From Lonepinella sp051851555 (GTDB lineage: Bacteria; Pseudomonadota; Gammaproteobacteria; Enterobacterales; Pasteurellaceae), in the NCBI RefSeq assembly GCF_051851555.1, contig NZ_JBPDVH010000002.1:124001-188000 (forward strand): DNA of 64,000 nucleotides, in the 5' to 3' direction. Below are positions 30,727 to 40,495 of the stretch, piece after piece (position 1 is the first letter of the stretch; the number at the start of each line of letters is the position of its first letter). The notes beneath the pieces are model-generated. The model made no database searches. It saw nothing but the letters and a program-made list of their open reading frames with translations, and was not told where the DNA came from. The position numbers and the translations under genes are program-made.

Positions 30727-31329
30727 TCAAAGGGTATGTTGCTCGAGTATTTGACGCACCGGTGAAAAACTACGGCGATATTGTGGTAACACGCCAAATT
30801 CCGCTAGCTTTTCTAAATGGGCTTTAGTGGGATACCCTTTGTGTTTGGCAAATTCATATTGTGGAAATTGTTGATCTAATTCTAACATTTCTTGATCACG
30901 GGCTACTTTGGCTAAAATAGACGCAGCACTGATTTCAGCAACTTTACTATCACCTTTTACCACCGCTTGTGCCGGCATGGGTAAATCAGGAATACGATTA
31001 CCATCCACTAACACAAACTGCGGTGGAATTTTCAGTGATTTTACCGCTCGCTGCATGGCAAGCATGGTGGCATGCAAAATATTCAGTTCATCAATTTCCT
31101 CGGGTTCCGCACGGCCTAACGCCCAAGCTAAGGCTTTTTGCTTGATTTCTTCCGCTAATAATAAGCGTTTTTTCTCACTCAATTTTTTGCTATCGGTTAA
31201 GCCATCAATAGGCTGATGGGGATCTAAAATGACCGCAGCGGTCACCACCGCCCCAACTAAAGGGCCTCGCCCGACTTCATCCACGCCTGCAATCAACTCA
31301 ACGCCTTGCGGATATTCAAAATCTGACAT
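30727..31329 (-). CDS. rnhB: Ribonuclease HII
   Basis: 200 residues. Active-site motif GVDEVGRGPLVG (Asp, Glu) near residue 17 and VDGNRIPD; the later Asp is in SILAKVARDQEM. It removes single ribonucleotides and RNA primers from DNA. It overlaps no gene but is 2 bp from lpxB, at the end of the envelope operon as in E. coli. Confidence 0.96.
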   Translation of the reverse strand: MSDFEYPQGVELIAGVDEVGRGPLVGAVVTAAVILDPHQPIDGLTDSKKLSEKKRLLLAEEIKQKALAWALGRAEPEEIDELNILHATMLAMQRAVKSLKIPPQFVLVDGNRIPDLPMPAQAVVKGDSKVAEISAASILAKVARDQEMLELDQQFPQYEFAKHKGYPTKAHLEKLAEFGVLPQYRRSFSPVRQILEQHTL

Positions 31330-31331
31330 GG

Positions 31332-32513
31332 TTATTTTCCCTCCAATAAATCAATCACGGCATTGGCGGCTTGGCTATCGGCATCACATTGAATAAATTG
31401 ATGTAATTCAGTAAAACGCTGAATTAAAACTTGACGATTTTGCACCGCACTTTCGGATTGGTCTAAATAAACCGATAATTTTTCGGCTAATTTTTCAGGG
31501 GTACAATCCGCTTGTATCATTTCTGGCACCAACATGTCATTGGCTAACAGATTTGGCAAGGAAATATAGGGTGTTTTCACTAAGCGTTTGGCTAAAAAAT
31601 AAGTGAGTGGTTTCATGCGATAACCCACCACCATAGGTGATTTACACAGCATACATTCTAATGCGGCTGTACCTGACGCAAGTAAAGTCGCTTTTGCGAT
31701 CATCATGGCTTGGCGAGCGTTGCCATCCAAGATAATCACATCAAGTTCAGGTGCAACTTGCGCCTTAATTCGTTCAAATTGATCACGGCGTTTTTCACTG
31801 ACTAAAGGCACTAAAAATTGCAAATGAGGATATTGCTGTCTTAACAATACGGCTGTTTTTAGAAAAGGTTCGGTGAGAAACTCAACTTCTGAACCCCGAC
31901 TTCCGACTAAAATCGCCAGATACTGTTGCGTTGGATCAAGATTAAGAATTTGACATACTTCGGCACGGTTTGGCTTTAACGGAATCGCATCCGCCATGGT
32001 ATGCCCAATAAAGCGGCAAGGCACATTGAAACGATCATAAAAGGCTTTTTCAAACGGTAAAAAGGCTAGCACAAGATCGGTTGCTCGGGAAATTTTATGA
32101 ATCCGTTTTTGTCGCCACGCCCACACGGACGGGCTGACATAATGAATGGTTTTAATGCCTTGATTTTTCAGTTTTTGTTCGACATATAAATTAAATTCAG
32201 GGGAATCAATCCCAATAAAAACATCCGGTTTTTTGGCTAACAAGGTTTGTACCGTGTTTTTGCGGATTTTTAATAGTCTAGGCAAGTGCTTTAAAATTTC
32301 AGCCAATCCCATCACCGAGATTTCTTCTATATCAATCAGGCTTTCACAGCCCTCAGCGAGCATATTTTTGCCCGCTATCCCGATAAATTTGGCTTGTGGG
32401 TAATGACTTTTTAAAGCACGAATTAAGCCCGCCCCCAAAATATCACCCGAGACTTCACCGGCGACAATGGCAATAGTAGGCGTAATTTGCGGAGGATTTA
32501 CTTGATTTTCCAC
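31332..32513 (-). CDS. lpxB: Lipid-A-disaccharide synthase
   Basis: 393 residues, GT19 family. N-terminal AGEVSGDILGAGLIRAL and the C-terminal VGYRMKPLTYFLAKRLVKTP are family marks. It joins UDP-diacylglucosamine with lipid X to form the tetraacyl disaccharide of lipid A at the inner membrane. It lies between lpxA and rnhB, with a 71-bp gap after lpxA that contains a DNA-uptake word pair. Confidence 0.97.
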   Translation of the reverse strand: MENQVNPPQITPTIAIVAGEVSGDILGAGLIRALKSHYPQAKFIGIAGKNMLAEGCESLIDIEEISVMGLAEILKHLPRLLKIRKNTVQTLLAKKPDVFIGIDSPEFNLYVEQKLKNQGIKTIHYVSPSVWAWRQKRIHKISRATDLVLAFLPFEKAFYDRFNVPCRFIGHTMADAIPLKPNRAEVCQILNLDPTQQYLAILVGSRGSEVEFLTEPFLKTAVLLRQQYPHLQFLVPLVSEKRRDQFERIKAQVAPELDVIILDGNARQAMMIAKATLLASGTAALECMLCKSPMVVGYRMKPLTYFLAKRLVKTPYISLPNLLANDMLVPEMIQADCTPEKLAEKLSVYLDQSESAVQNRQVLIQRFTELHQFIQCDADSQAANAVIDLLEGK

Positions 32514-32583
32514 TTCACTGTCCTTTATAAAAAATCACCGCACTTTATGTTCAAAAATGCGGTGTAAATTCGTCGACTTTTTT

Positions 32584-33372
32584 CTAGCGAATAATGCCAC
32601 GTGTGGAGCGTTTGAAAAAGGCTAAGAAGAAACTGATCGCCGATTCTGTTTTGGCGTAATGTTCAATTTCTGGCATCACTTCTTCTAAGGTTCGGTCGCT
32701 CCGATAAATTAATTTATAGACGTTGCGAATGGCGTGTAACGTCGGCTTTTCAAAACCACGGCGTTTTAAGCCCTCAAGATTGACACCAAATGGACGAGCA
32801 TGATTGCCTTGTGCCATCACATAAGGTGGCACGTCTTGACTGACCATGGAACCGCCACCTAACATCACGTGCGCACCAACAATCACAAACTGATGGATAG
32901 CAGACATGCCACCAACAATCACAAAATCATCTAATTCCACATGACCAGCAAGCGTTGCATTATTGGCTAAAATACAACGGTTTTTGATTTGGCAATCGTG
33001 AGCAATATGAGCGTTAACCATAAATAAATTGTCATCCCCAATACGTGTCACCCCGCCACCTTGTACGGTACCACGGTGAATGGTGACATTTTCACGAATA
33101 CGGTTACGGTTGCCAATAATGGTTTTAGTGGGTTCGCCATTATATTTTAAATCTTGATTGACTTCACCAATGGTGGCGCCATGAAAAATCTGATTATCTT
33201 CGCCAATGGTCGTAATACCATTCACCACAACATGTGAATGCAAAACGGTACCTTTACCAATTTCCACTTGTGAACCAATCACACAAAATGGTCCGATCAC
33301 CACATCTTCACCAATTTTAGCTCCATCCTCCACAATGGCAGAGGGATGGACTTTCGCACTTGAATGGATCAT
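32584..33372 (-). CDS. lpxA: UDP-N-acetylglucosamine acyltransferase
   Basis: 262 residues. Left-handed beta-helix of hexapeptide repeats (IVEDGAKIGEDVVIGPFCVI), catalytic His in MVNAHIAHDCQI, C-terminal helical bundle starting at GVNLEGLKRRGFEK. It transfers 3-hydroxymyristate from acyl carrier protein to UDP-GlcNAc, the first step of lipid A synthesis. Full length. Confidence 0.97.
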   Translation of the reverse strand: MIHSSAKVHPSAIVEDGAKIGEDVVIGPFCVIGSQVEIGKGTVLHSHVVVNGITTIGEDNQIFHGATIGEVNQDLKYNGEPTKTIIGNRNRIRENVTIHRGTVQGGGVTRIGDDNLFMVNAHIAHDCQIKNRCILANNATLAGHVELDDFVIVGGMSAIHQFVIVGAHVMLGGGSMVSQDVPPYVMAQGNHARPFGVNLEGLKRRGFEKPTLHAIRNVYKLIYRSDRTLEEVMPEIEHYAKTESAISFFLAFFKRSTRGIIR

Positions 33373-33394
33373 ATCTGCTCCTTATGCTTAATGA

Positions 33395-33847
33395 TTAACG
33401 TCTTGCACACATGAGTTTAGCTTCACAAGCCACTTCGCCATCGACTTTAGCGATCCCTGTAAACGCCGTGATACCACGACGTTCTCTAATCACTTCGACA
33501 TATAATTCAAGTTGATCGCCCGGTAACACGGGACGTTTAAAGCGAGCGTCATCAATTCCGGCAAAATAAAACAGTTCTCCGCCTTGTAATTCATGGGTTT
33601 TAAATGCTAACAAGCCCATGGATTGTGCGAGCGCTTCGAGAATTAATACACCTGGGAAAATCGGTTCTTGCGGGAAATGACCGGTAAAACAAGGTTCATT
33701 CACGCTCACATTTTTAATTGCTTTTAACCACACACCCTCTTTGAAATCTAACACACGATCCACTAATAAAAATGGATAGCGGTGGGGTAATAATGTCATA
33801 ATTTCTTTTGTTTCAATAATACGAGATGGGCTAGTTTCTGTTGTCAC
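33395..33847 (-). CDS. fabZ: 3-hydroxyacyl-[acyl-carrier-protein] dehydratase FabZ
   Basis: 150 residues from GTG 33847, preceded by GAAGG at good spacing; the frame reaches TTG 33862, but that lacks a ribosome site and exceeds usual family length. Hot-dog fold with the active-site His in HRYPFLLVDR region and the helix FPGVLILEALAQSMG carrying the Glu. It dehydrates hydroxyacyl-ACPs and competes with LpxA/LpxD for substrate, so its place in the lipid A block is functional. Confidence 0.93.
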   Translation of the reverse strand: MTTETSPSRIIETKEIMTLLPHRYPFLLVDRVLDFKEGVWLKAIKNVSVNEPCFTGHFPQEPIFPGVLILEALAQSMGLLAFKTHELQGGELFYFAGIDDARFKRPVLPGDQLELYVEVIRERRGITAFTGIAKVDGEVACEAKLMCARR

Positions 33848-34001
33848 AATAATTACCTTCAATGTTTTTCAATTTTTAATATGTCTTGCTTAATTATACA
33901 TGATTTAAAAAATAGATTGTAGTAAAACCGTCATAAAACAGTGATCCGCTGAGTTCATGAATAGGTAAAGTGCGGTGAAATTTAAGCCAATTTTCAATCA
34001 T

Positions 34002-34027
34002 AAAAAAGCTCACCATGAAGATGAGCT
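34002..34027 (-). terminator. Terminator after lpxD
   Basis: AGCTCA/TGAGCT-based stem with imperfect extension; on the minus strand TTTTTTATG follows. It splits the envelope block, so fabZ-lpxA-lpxB-rnhB needs its own promoter in the 33848-34001 gap, which also holds a DNA-uptake word. Confidence 0.7.
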
Positions 34028-34044
34028 TATCGAAATACGTTAAT

Positions 34045-35070
34045 TTAGTCGGCTAATTTCTTTTCCAAGGCTTTAAGCCGTTTATTCATCTTGTCAATAT
34101 CCATGGTTAACGCTGCAGTTTTACGCCATTCTTTGTTGGGCTGTAATGGAATACCGGAGGAATAAACACCGGGTTCAGTAATCGGTCGCATAACCATACT
34201 CATCCCCGTCACGACCGCTTGATCGCAAATCTCCATATGACCATTGATTACACTGGCGCCACCAATTTGGCAATAACGTCCGACGGTGAGACTGCCCGCC
34301 ATGATGACGCCACCTGCGACGGCGGTTCCTGTGCCAATATGCACATTGTGGGCAATTTGACAAAGGTTATCAATGATCACATTATCTTCAATCACCGTGT
34401 TATCTAATGCACCACGGTCAATACAAGTGCAAGCGCCAATTTCCACATGGTGACCAATCACGACCGTTCCCGTTTGTGGAATTTTGATCCAACGTCCACG
34501 TTCGTTCGCATACCCAAAACCATCACTCCCAATCACCGCACCTGATTGAATTAAACAATGTTCACCGATTTGCACATGATGATAAATCGACACATTTGCC
34601 CATAATTGCGTGTTCGCACCGATTTGGGCGTGCTGTCCAATAAAGCAACCGGCACCAATCACCGCATTGTCACCGATCACCGCCCCATCTTCAATAACGG
34701 CATTTGCGCCAATGCTAACATTTTTACCTAAAGAAACCGTGCTAGAAATCACCGCACTTGGCGCAATATCTGTTGCTGCTTTAGGTGTACTGTCCATATA
34801 TTGAGCCAGTAAGGCATAGGCTACATAAGGATTTTTCACAATGATGAGGTTCGCTTGCTCGGCACAAAATTCCACATCCGCCTCTGACACAACCAAAATG
34901 CCGGCTTGTGAAAGGGATAAATAAGGACGATATTTCACATTGGAAATAAACGTGAGATGGGTCTTGCTCGCTTTATCTAAAGGCGCAATGGCCGTCACAA
35001 AAACATCGGCGTTGCCACGCATGACACCGCCGATATGTTCTGCTAATTCTTTTAATGTATAAGAACGCAT
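34045..35070 (-). CDS. lpxD: UDP-3-O-(3-hydroxymyristoyl)glucosamine N-acyltransferase
   Basis: 341 residues. N-terminal uridine-binding domain (YTLKELAEHIGGVMRGNADV), left-handed beta-helix with hexapeptide repeats, catalytic His in LCQIAHNVHIG, and a C-terminal helix (DIDKMNKRLKALEKKLAD). It adds the second hydroxyacyl chain in lipid A synthesis. Follows skp by 23 bp. Confidence 0.97.
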   Translation of the reverse strand: MRSYTLKELAEHIGGVMRGNADVFVTAIAPLDKASKTHLTFISNVKYRPYLSLSQAGILVVSEADVEFCAEQANLIIVKNPYVAYALLAQYMDSTPKAATDIAPSAVISSTVSLGKNVSIGANAVIEDGAVIGDNAVIGAGCFIGQHAQIGANTQLWANVSIYHHVQIGEHCLIQSGAVIGSDGFGYANERGRWIKIPQTGTVVIGHHVEIGACTCIDRGALDNTVIEDNVIIDNLCQIAHNVHIGTGTAVAGGVIMAGSLTVGRYCQIGGASVINGHMEICDQAVVTGMSMVMRPITEPGVYSSGIPLQPNKEWRKTAALTMDIDKMNKRLKALEKKLAD

Positions 35071-35093
35071 AAAGTAATTAACCTGTTAAAAGA

Positions 35094-35672
35094 TTATTTT
35101 GCTGCTGGTTTTTCAGCGTCTTTGCTATCGGCTTTCATTTCAGCTTGAGGAGCGTCTGCTGTTGGCACTTTACCGCCAATGGCTTTTAACACCTCATCAC
35201 TAATGTCTTTCCCGTCAATAGCAAACACGACTGAATTGGCGTCGAGCACATAAGTATAGCCTTTTTCTTTTGCTAATGTATTGGTGGCGTTTTGAATTGA
35301 TTCTAACAATTTCGCACGTTCCGTCATTTCTTGCTTTTGTGCCTCTTGTTGATATTTCTGCACTTTAGCATCATGTGCTTTCATCAATTTATTGATTTCA
35401 TCTTCACGTTTTTTAATGTCTGCACTACGTAAATTTTTGGCCTCTTTTTGTAATGCCGCAATTTTGTTATCAATGGATTTTTTACTCGCTGCAAGTTCAT
35501 CAGTTTGTTTTTTGAACCCTGCATCTAATTTTTTCGTAATCGCTTCACGATCAGGGTGATGATCAAATAAATACGCTGCATTAATAAATGCAATGTTTTC
35601 TGCTGCAAATGCAGCAGATGAGGCGAAAGCTAAGGCTAAAGAAAGTGCGGTGGCTTTTACAATTTTTTTCAT
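35094..35672 (-). CDS. skp: Periplasmic chaperone Skp (OmpH)
   Basis: 192 residues. Signal peptide MKKIVKATALSLALAFASSA cut near AFA-AEN, then the tentacle coiled coil (residues about 50-125). Trimeric jellyfish-shaped holdase for outer-membrane proteins on their way to BamA, its neighbour. The extra C-terminal tail (after about residue 170) is rich in A, D, K and E and ends EKPAAK, longer than the E. coli protein. Confidence 0.95.
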   Translation of the reverse strand: MKKIVKATALSLALAFASSAAFAAENIAFINAAYLFDHHPDREAITKKLDAGFKKQTDELAASKKSIDNKIAALQKEAKNLRSADIKKREDEINKLMKAHDAKVQKYQQEAQKQEMTERAKLLESIQNATNTLAKEKGYTYVLDANSVVFAIDGKDISDEVLKAIGGKVPTADAPQAEMKADSKDAEKPAAK

Positions 35673-35782
35673 GGGGATAAATTTCCTTTTTCATTATCAT
35701 ATTGTTGAGGTGCCAAATAAACACTATTTGGCACGGGTATTGCTTAGAGGTTATAAAATCCGATTAGTTCAATCTAAATCAA

Positions 35783-38149
35783 TTAGAATGATCCACCAAT
35801 ACTAAATTGGAATTGTTCAATATCATCGTTCTCATATTTTTTCAATGGTTTCGCATAAGAGAAAACTAACGGCCCAATCGGTGATTGCCATTGGAATCCT
35901 ATCCCTGCAGAAGTCCGAATACGGCTTGGATCGCTGTAATCTGGCATATTTGGATAGGTGGCCTTAAATTTATCTTTATCTGCGTTAGACCATTTTGTAT
36001 TCCAGACGCTGCCCGCATCAAAGAATAAAGAGGTACGTACAGAATTTTGGTTCTTATCTGCGACAAATGGCGTTGGCACAATCAATTCAATACTAGACGT
36101 CACCATGGCATTACCACCGATAATATCGTCGTCCCAACGAGGACCATCTTGGGTAAGATAAATCGCTTGCGGTCCCACCGCACCAGAGGCAAAACCACGT
36201 AGGGAACCAATACCACCCGCGGCATAGTTACGATAGAACGGTAAAGATTTTCCACTAAAGCCATTAGCATAAGCGGCACCTGCACGGGCAGAAAGCACCC
36301 ATGTACGGTTACGATCTAATGGATAATAACCTTGTGCATCTGCACTTAATGTATAGAATTTGTTATCCGATCCTGGAATCGTCACGGAACCACCTAAACT
36401 CGCTCTTACCCCTTTGGTTGGGAAATAACCGCGGTCTAAACTGTTGTAGTTCCAACCCGCTTTAAAGGTGAAGTCTTGTGATTTAAATGAGGTACCACTA
36501 TACCCCATGGAATCAATATATTTTTGGCGAGTATATTCTGGAACCACATTTTTCAGTTTATTATAAGCATAACCCACACCTAAATAGTAAGAGTTATTTT
36601 CATTGACTGGGAAACCTAAGGTTAAATCGATCCCGTAAGTGGTACGTGCATAACTGGCTGACGTATCATCATCAGAGTTATCGTATTTTTCATAATACAC
36701 GTTTCCACCAAGACTGACACCGTCTTTAGTGAAATACGGTTCGGTATAACCTAGGTTAACACTGGTGGTATAGTCATCTTTACGACCACCCAAGCTAATA
36801 GACGAACCCATACCCAAGAAGTTATCTTGTTTGACACTCGCTTGATAGCTAAATCCACTCTCTGTCCCGTAACCGATACCAAAGTTAATACTCCCTGTAT
36901 TACGTTCTTTGACATTATAGATAACATCTAATTCATCATCGGTACCTTTTACATTTTCCGTACGTTGTTCCACGGTTTCAAAGAAACCTGTACGCTCTAA
37001 ACGAATTTTACCCAGTTCAACTAATTGGGAAGATAACCATGTTCCCTCTTGTTGGCGCATTTCTTGACGCAAAGTTCTGTCTGCCGTAACGGTATTGCCC
37101 TCAAAACGAATTTGGCGTACAGAATAACGACGCCCCGCTTCCACAATATAGGTTAACGCCATCGTTTTATTGGTTTCATCAAATTCTGGGTGAATATTCA
37201 CTTGCGCATTCGCATAACCCTGTTCGGCCAATTTGGCACGAATATTATCTTCCACGCTTTTCACTTCACTGCGTTGAAACTCTTGATTTAAATGAATTGT
37301 TTTTAACAGCGGTGCCAAAGCATCTTGCATGCCACCGACATCCCCGATAATTCTGGCATTGGTGACAGTATAAATCTCACCCTCATCCACCACAATTTTC
37401 ACTCGAGCTTCATTTTTATCATCACTGATTTGCACGTCGGTGTCAGTCACTTTGGCTTTGGCATAACCATGTTCGCCATAATAATCTTGGATTGCACCTA
37501 AGTCTTTACTGAATTGATCCGCCGCAAATTTATTACCAAAGAGTTTCCACCATGAGTCCGTTTGCAGTTCCATTTGTTCTTTTAATTTGCTGCTCGACAC
37601 ATGATTATTGCCCTCAAAGTTCACTTCTTTTAATAGTGCGACATCATTTTCTTTAATTTGTAATTTTACTTCTGCACGATTGTTTGGCAATGGGTTAACA
37701 ATGGCCTCGACTTTTGCGTTGTAACGGCCTGTACTGGCATAATGCTCCACTAAACTTTGGCGGAAACCCTCTAATTTCTCACGATTTAAGGTTTCACCTG
37801 ATTTAAATCCGTTTGACTCCAAATTTGCTTTTAATGCCTCATTCGGAATAGAGCTGTTACCATCAAAGGTCACTTCGGTAATGATCGGCTGTTGAGTCAC
37901 CCCAATCACTAAGGTATTGCCCTCTCTGTCTGCTCGTACATTATCATAACCACGAGCGTAAAGGGTTCTCACCACATTGGCAATATCATTATCAGTAGCA
38001 CGTTTGCCGACTTGCACGGGCAATCCTGCTAACACGTTCATTTCTGAACCAGATTGCACACCTTCCACACGAATATCCTGTACCACAAAAGGGGCCGCAT
38101 AAACACTCGCAGAACCGAATAATAAACTAGCTATTAAAAGTTTTTTCAT
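35783..38149 (-). CDS. bamA: Outer-membrane protein assembly factor BamA
   Basis: 788 residues. Signal peptide MKKLLIASLLFGSASVYA, five POTRA domains (about residues 22-420) and a 16-strand barrel ending in the C-terminal Phe signature (FQFSIGGSF). The conserved loop-6 motif appears as GSLRGFASGAVGP. It inserts beta-barrel proteins, including itself, in the outer membrane. Encoded between rseP and skp as in E. coli. Confidence 0.97.
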   Translation of the reverse strand: MKKLLIASLLFGSASVYAAPFVVQDIRVEGVQSGSEMNVLAGLPVQVGKRATDNDIANVVRTLYARGYDNVRADREGNTLVIGVTQQPIITEVTFDGNSSIPNEALKANLESNGFKSGETLNREKLEGFRQSLVEHYASTGRYNAKVEAIVNPLPNNRAEVKLQIKENDVALLKEVNFEGNNHVSSSKLKEQMELQTDSWWKLFGNKFAADQFSKDLGAIQDYYGEHGYAKAKVTDTDVQISDDKNEARVKIVVDEGEIYTVTNARIIGDVGGMQDALAPLLKTIHLNQEFQRSEVKSVEDNIRAKLAEQGYANAQVNIHPEFDETNKTMALTYIVEAGRRYSVRQIRFEGNTVTADRTLRQEMRQQEGTWLSSQLVELGKIRLERTGFFETVEQRTENVKGTDDELDVIYNVKERNTGSINFGIGYGTESGFSYQASVKQDNFLGMGSSISLGGRKDDYTTSVNLGYTEPYFTKDGVSLGGNVYYEKYDNSDDDTSASYARTTYGIDLTLGFPVNENNSYYLGVGYAYNKLKNVVPEYTRQKYIDSMGYSGTSFKSQDFTFKAGWNYNSLDRGYFPTKGVRASLGGSVTIPGSDNKFYTLSADAQGYYPLDRNRTWVLSARAGAAYANGFSGKSLPFYRNYAAGGIGSLRGFASGAVGPQAIYLTQDGPRWDDDIIGGNAMVTSSIELIVPTPFVADKNQNSVRTSLFFDAGSVWNTKWSNADKDKFKATYPNMPDYSDPSRIRTSAGIGFQWQSPIGPLVFSYAKPLKKYENDDIEQFQFSIGGSF

Positions 38150-38277
38150 CTTACAATGACCTTATTAAATTAAAGTAACGCGGATAAAATTTCTATATTA
38201 AAAATTTTTACACATTCGTTTACAAATAGGATACGCATCCATACAATCTATACAGACTGCTAAAATTTTAAAACGTT

Positions 38278-39606
38278 CTATAAACGTAAAAAATCATTAA
38301 ACAAAGCAAAGGCTGTTAACATCAATAAAAGGGTGGCACCAATGCGATAAAACACATTTTGCACCTTATCAGAAACAGGCTTGCCTTTAATTCCTTCCGC
38401 TGCCAAAAAGACCAGATGTCCGCCGTCTAATACGGGCAATGGAAATAAATTCATCATCCCAAGGTTTACGCTAATTAACGCCATAAACCCAAGATAGTAC
38501 ACGAAACCGATTTGTGAGGAAATCCCTGCACCTTGAGCAATCGAAATTGGACCACTTAAATTATTCAGCGATAAATCGCCAGTCAATAATTTGCCGATCA
38601 CTTTCAGGGTTAACCAAGAAAGTTGTGCGGTTTTTTCCGCCCCTTTCCATAAGGCATCAAGCATATCATATTTTAATTCCGTACGATACTGTTCATTCAT
38701 CGGATGAATGGTCGGTGCGATCCCAACCACATAACGGTTTTCTTGCTGTTCTGGCATTAAAGTCACCGCCAAGATTTGCCCCTCACGATGAATTTGTAGC
38801 GACAACGGATGACCTTGTTGCACTTGTTTAACAAAATCTTGCCATGCAAAGGTTTCACCTTGTGCAGTATAAATTTCATCACCGACCAATAAACCTGCTT
38901 TTTCAGCCGGCGAATTTTCCACCACTTTGGCAATTTTCATTTCCACTTGATTGCCTACGGGTTGAATGCCCAAGGCACCAAAAGCACTTTGTTTATCGGG
39001 ATCAAATGTCCATGCTTGGATATTTAAGGTTTTTTGTTGTGGACGATTTTCCCCAAACGGCGTGACGGTTAATGTGACTTGCTCATTGCCTAACTTGGTC
39101 GCCAACAACATATTAATGGTTTCCCAATCCGGTGATTCGGTGCCATCTACCGCCAAAATTTGGCTATTCGGAACAAGTTGTGCTTGTGCCGCAATGCTGT
39201 TGGGTTTAACGCCATCGATGACCGGTTTTACACTCGGGATCCCCACGGCAAACACCACCCAATAGGCTAAAATAGCAAAAATAAAATTGGCTGCTGGGCC
39301 TGCCACAATCACAAACATACGTTGTAACACGGTTTTACTGTTAAACGATTGGAATTTTAGTTCTTCTGGCACGGTTTCATTGCGTTCATCTAGCATTTTC
39401 ACATACCCCCCCAAAGGGATTAAGGAAACGGCAAACTCGGTACCTTGCTTATCTTTTCTTGACCACAAGACTTTACCAAAACCAATGGAAAAACGATGCA
39501 CTTTTATACCGCACTTTCTGGCCGCCCAGAAATGCCCATATTCGTGTACCGATACCAGTACACCAATCACAATAATAAACGAAACTAACGACCACAAAAA
39601 TGACAT
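38278..39606 (-). CDS. rseP: RseP site-2 zinc metalloprotease
   Basis: 442 residues from ATG 39606; the codon before it is TTG. Zinc motif HEYGH near residue 21 in the first helix and PLPVLDGGHL with the third ligand in the last part; two PDZ domains (about 115-185 and 200-280) between. It cuts anti-sigma factor RseA in the membrane during envelope stress and clears signal-peptide remnants. Located between cdsA and bamA. Confidence 0.96.
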   Translation of the reverse strand: MSFLWSLVSFIIVIGVLVSVHEYGHFWAARKCGIKVHRFSIGFGKVLWSRKDKQGTEFAVSLIPLGGYVKMLDERNETVPEELKFQSFNSKTVLQRMFVIVAGPAANFIFAILAYWVVFAVGIPSVKPVIDGVKPNSIAAQAQLVPNSQILAVDGTESPDWETINMLLATKLGNEQVTLTVTPFGENRPQQKTLNIQAWTFDPDKQSAFGALGIQPVGNQVEMKIAKVVENSPAEKAGLLVGDEIYTAQGETFAWQDFVKQVQQGHPLSLQIHREGQILAVTLMPEQQENRYVVGIAPTIHPMNEQYRTELKYDMLDALWKGAEKTAQLSWLTLKVIGKLLTGDLSLNNLSGPISIAQGAGISSQIGFVYYLGFMALISVNLGMMNLFPLPVLDGGHLVFLAAEGIKGKPVSDKVQNVFYRIGATLLLMLTAFALFNDFLRL

Positions 39607-39618
39607 CAATACCGCCTG

Positions 39619-40482
39619 TTAAAGCCAGAAAAAGTAGAAATACGCAAAGAATGGGGCGGCGGCGGTTAAGCTATCAATACGATCCAAAATACCACCATGC
39701 CCAGGGATTAAATTACTGCTGTCTTTAATGCCACTTTGACGTTTAAACATGCTTTCGGTTAAATCGCCTAACACCGAAACCGCTACGGTTGCAATGGAAA
39801 GTGCGGTTAAACTTAAGGTATTTCCGTGCATAAAGAACTGATCGCCGACAAAATAAATAAATAATTCTGACAACACGCCAGCGGTAATCACACCGCCAAT
39901 CACACCTTGCCAAGTTTTCCCCGGCGACACTTTCGGGGCTAATTTATGTTTGCCAAATTTCCGCCCTGCAAAATAGGCGCCACTGTCGGCCGCCCAGACT
40001 AACACAAATACATAAAGCAATAATTGAATGCCGTGTAAACTGTCAACATTGTAATTTTCTAAACGTAATGCAGCCACCGCAATTAAAAACGGCACCAACG
40101 TCACACAAGCGAAAATAATTTGTAAAATGACCGATTTGCCCCAAATATTGGCGGAAGTCGGATAGGTGATCACCAAACCCAGTGCGACAACCCACCAAAT
40201 CACGGCGACTAATAATAAGGGTTCTGCATAATCCGCAAACACACGCCCAGCATTGAGATAATCCGCTTGGCTAAAAATCCAAACAAATAACATTGCCAAA
40301 GCAATCGAGGTCGCCACAAAACGCCAAACGATTTTTAAGCGTGGAAATTGCGTCCATTCCCACACGCCAGCAGTGACGATCACGCCTAACGCCAAAGTAA
40401 AATAGAATGGCGAGAATAAAAATAATGCTGCACAGACCAGTGCAATCATCACGATTGCCGATAAAATACGTTGTTTAAGCAC
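39619..40482 (-). CDS. cdsA: Phosphatidate cytidylyltransferase
   Basis: 287 residues from GTG 40482, which follows GAGGG; the longer open frame runs antiparallel-free but inside uppS and is not a real N-terminus. Multi-pass membrane enzyme with the signature KRQSGIKDSSNLIPGHGGIL and DRIDS near the end. It makes CDP-diacylglycerol from phosphatidic acid and CTP, feeding all phospholipids. Thirteen bp after uppS. Confidence 0.95.
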   Translation of the reverse strand: MLKQRILSAIVMIALVCAALFLFSPFYFTLALGVIVTAGVWEWTQFPRLKIVWRFVATSIALAMLFVWIFSQADYLNAGRVFADYAEPLLLVAVIWWVVALGLVITYPTSANIWGKSVILQIIFACVTLVPFLIAVAALRLENYNVDSLHGIQLLLYVFVLVWAADSGAYFAGRKFGKHKLAPKVSPGKTWQGVIGGVITAGVLSELFIYFVGDQFFMHGNTLSLTALSIATVAVSVLGDLTESMFKRQSGIKDSSNLIPGHGGILDRIDSLTAAAPFFAYFYFFWL

Positions 40483-40495
40483 GTGTTTTCCCTCT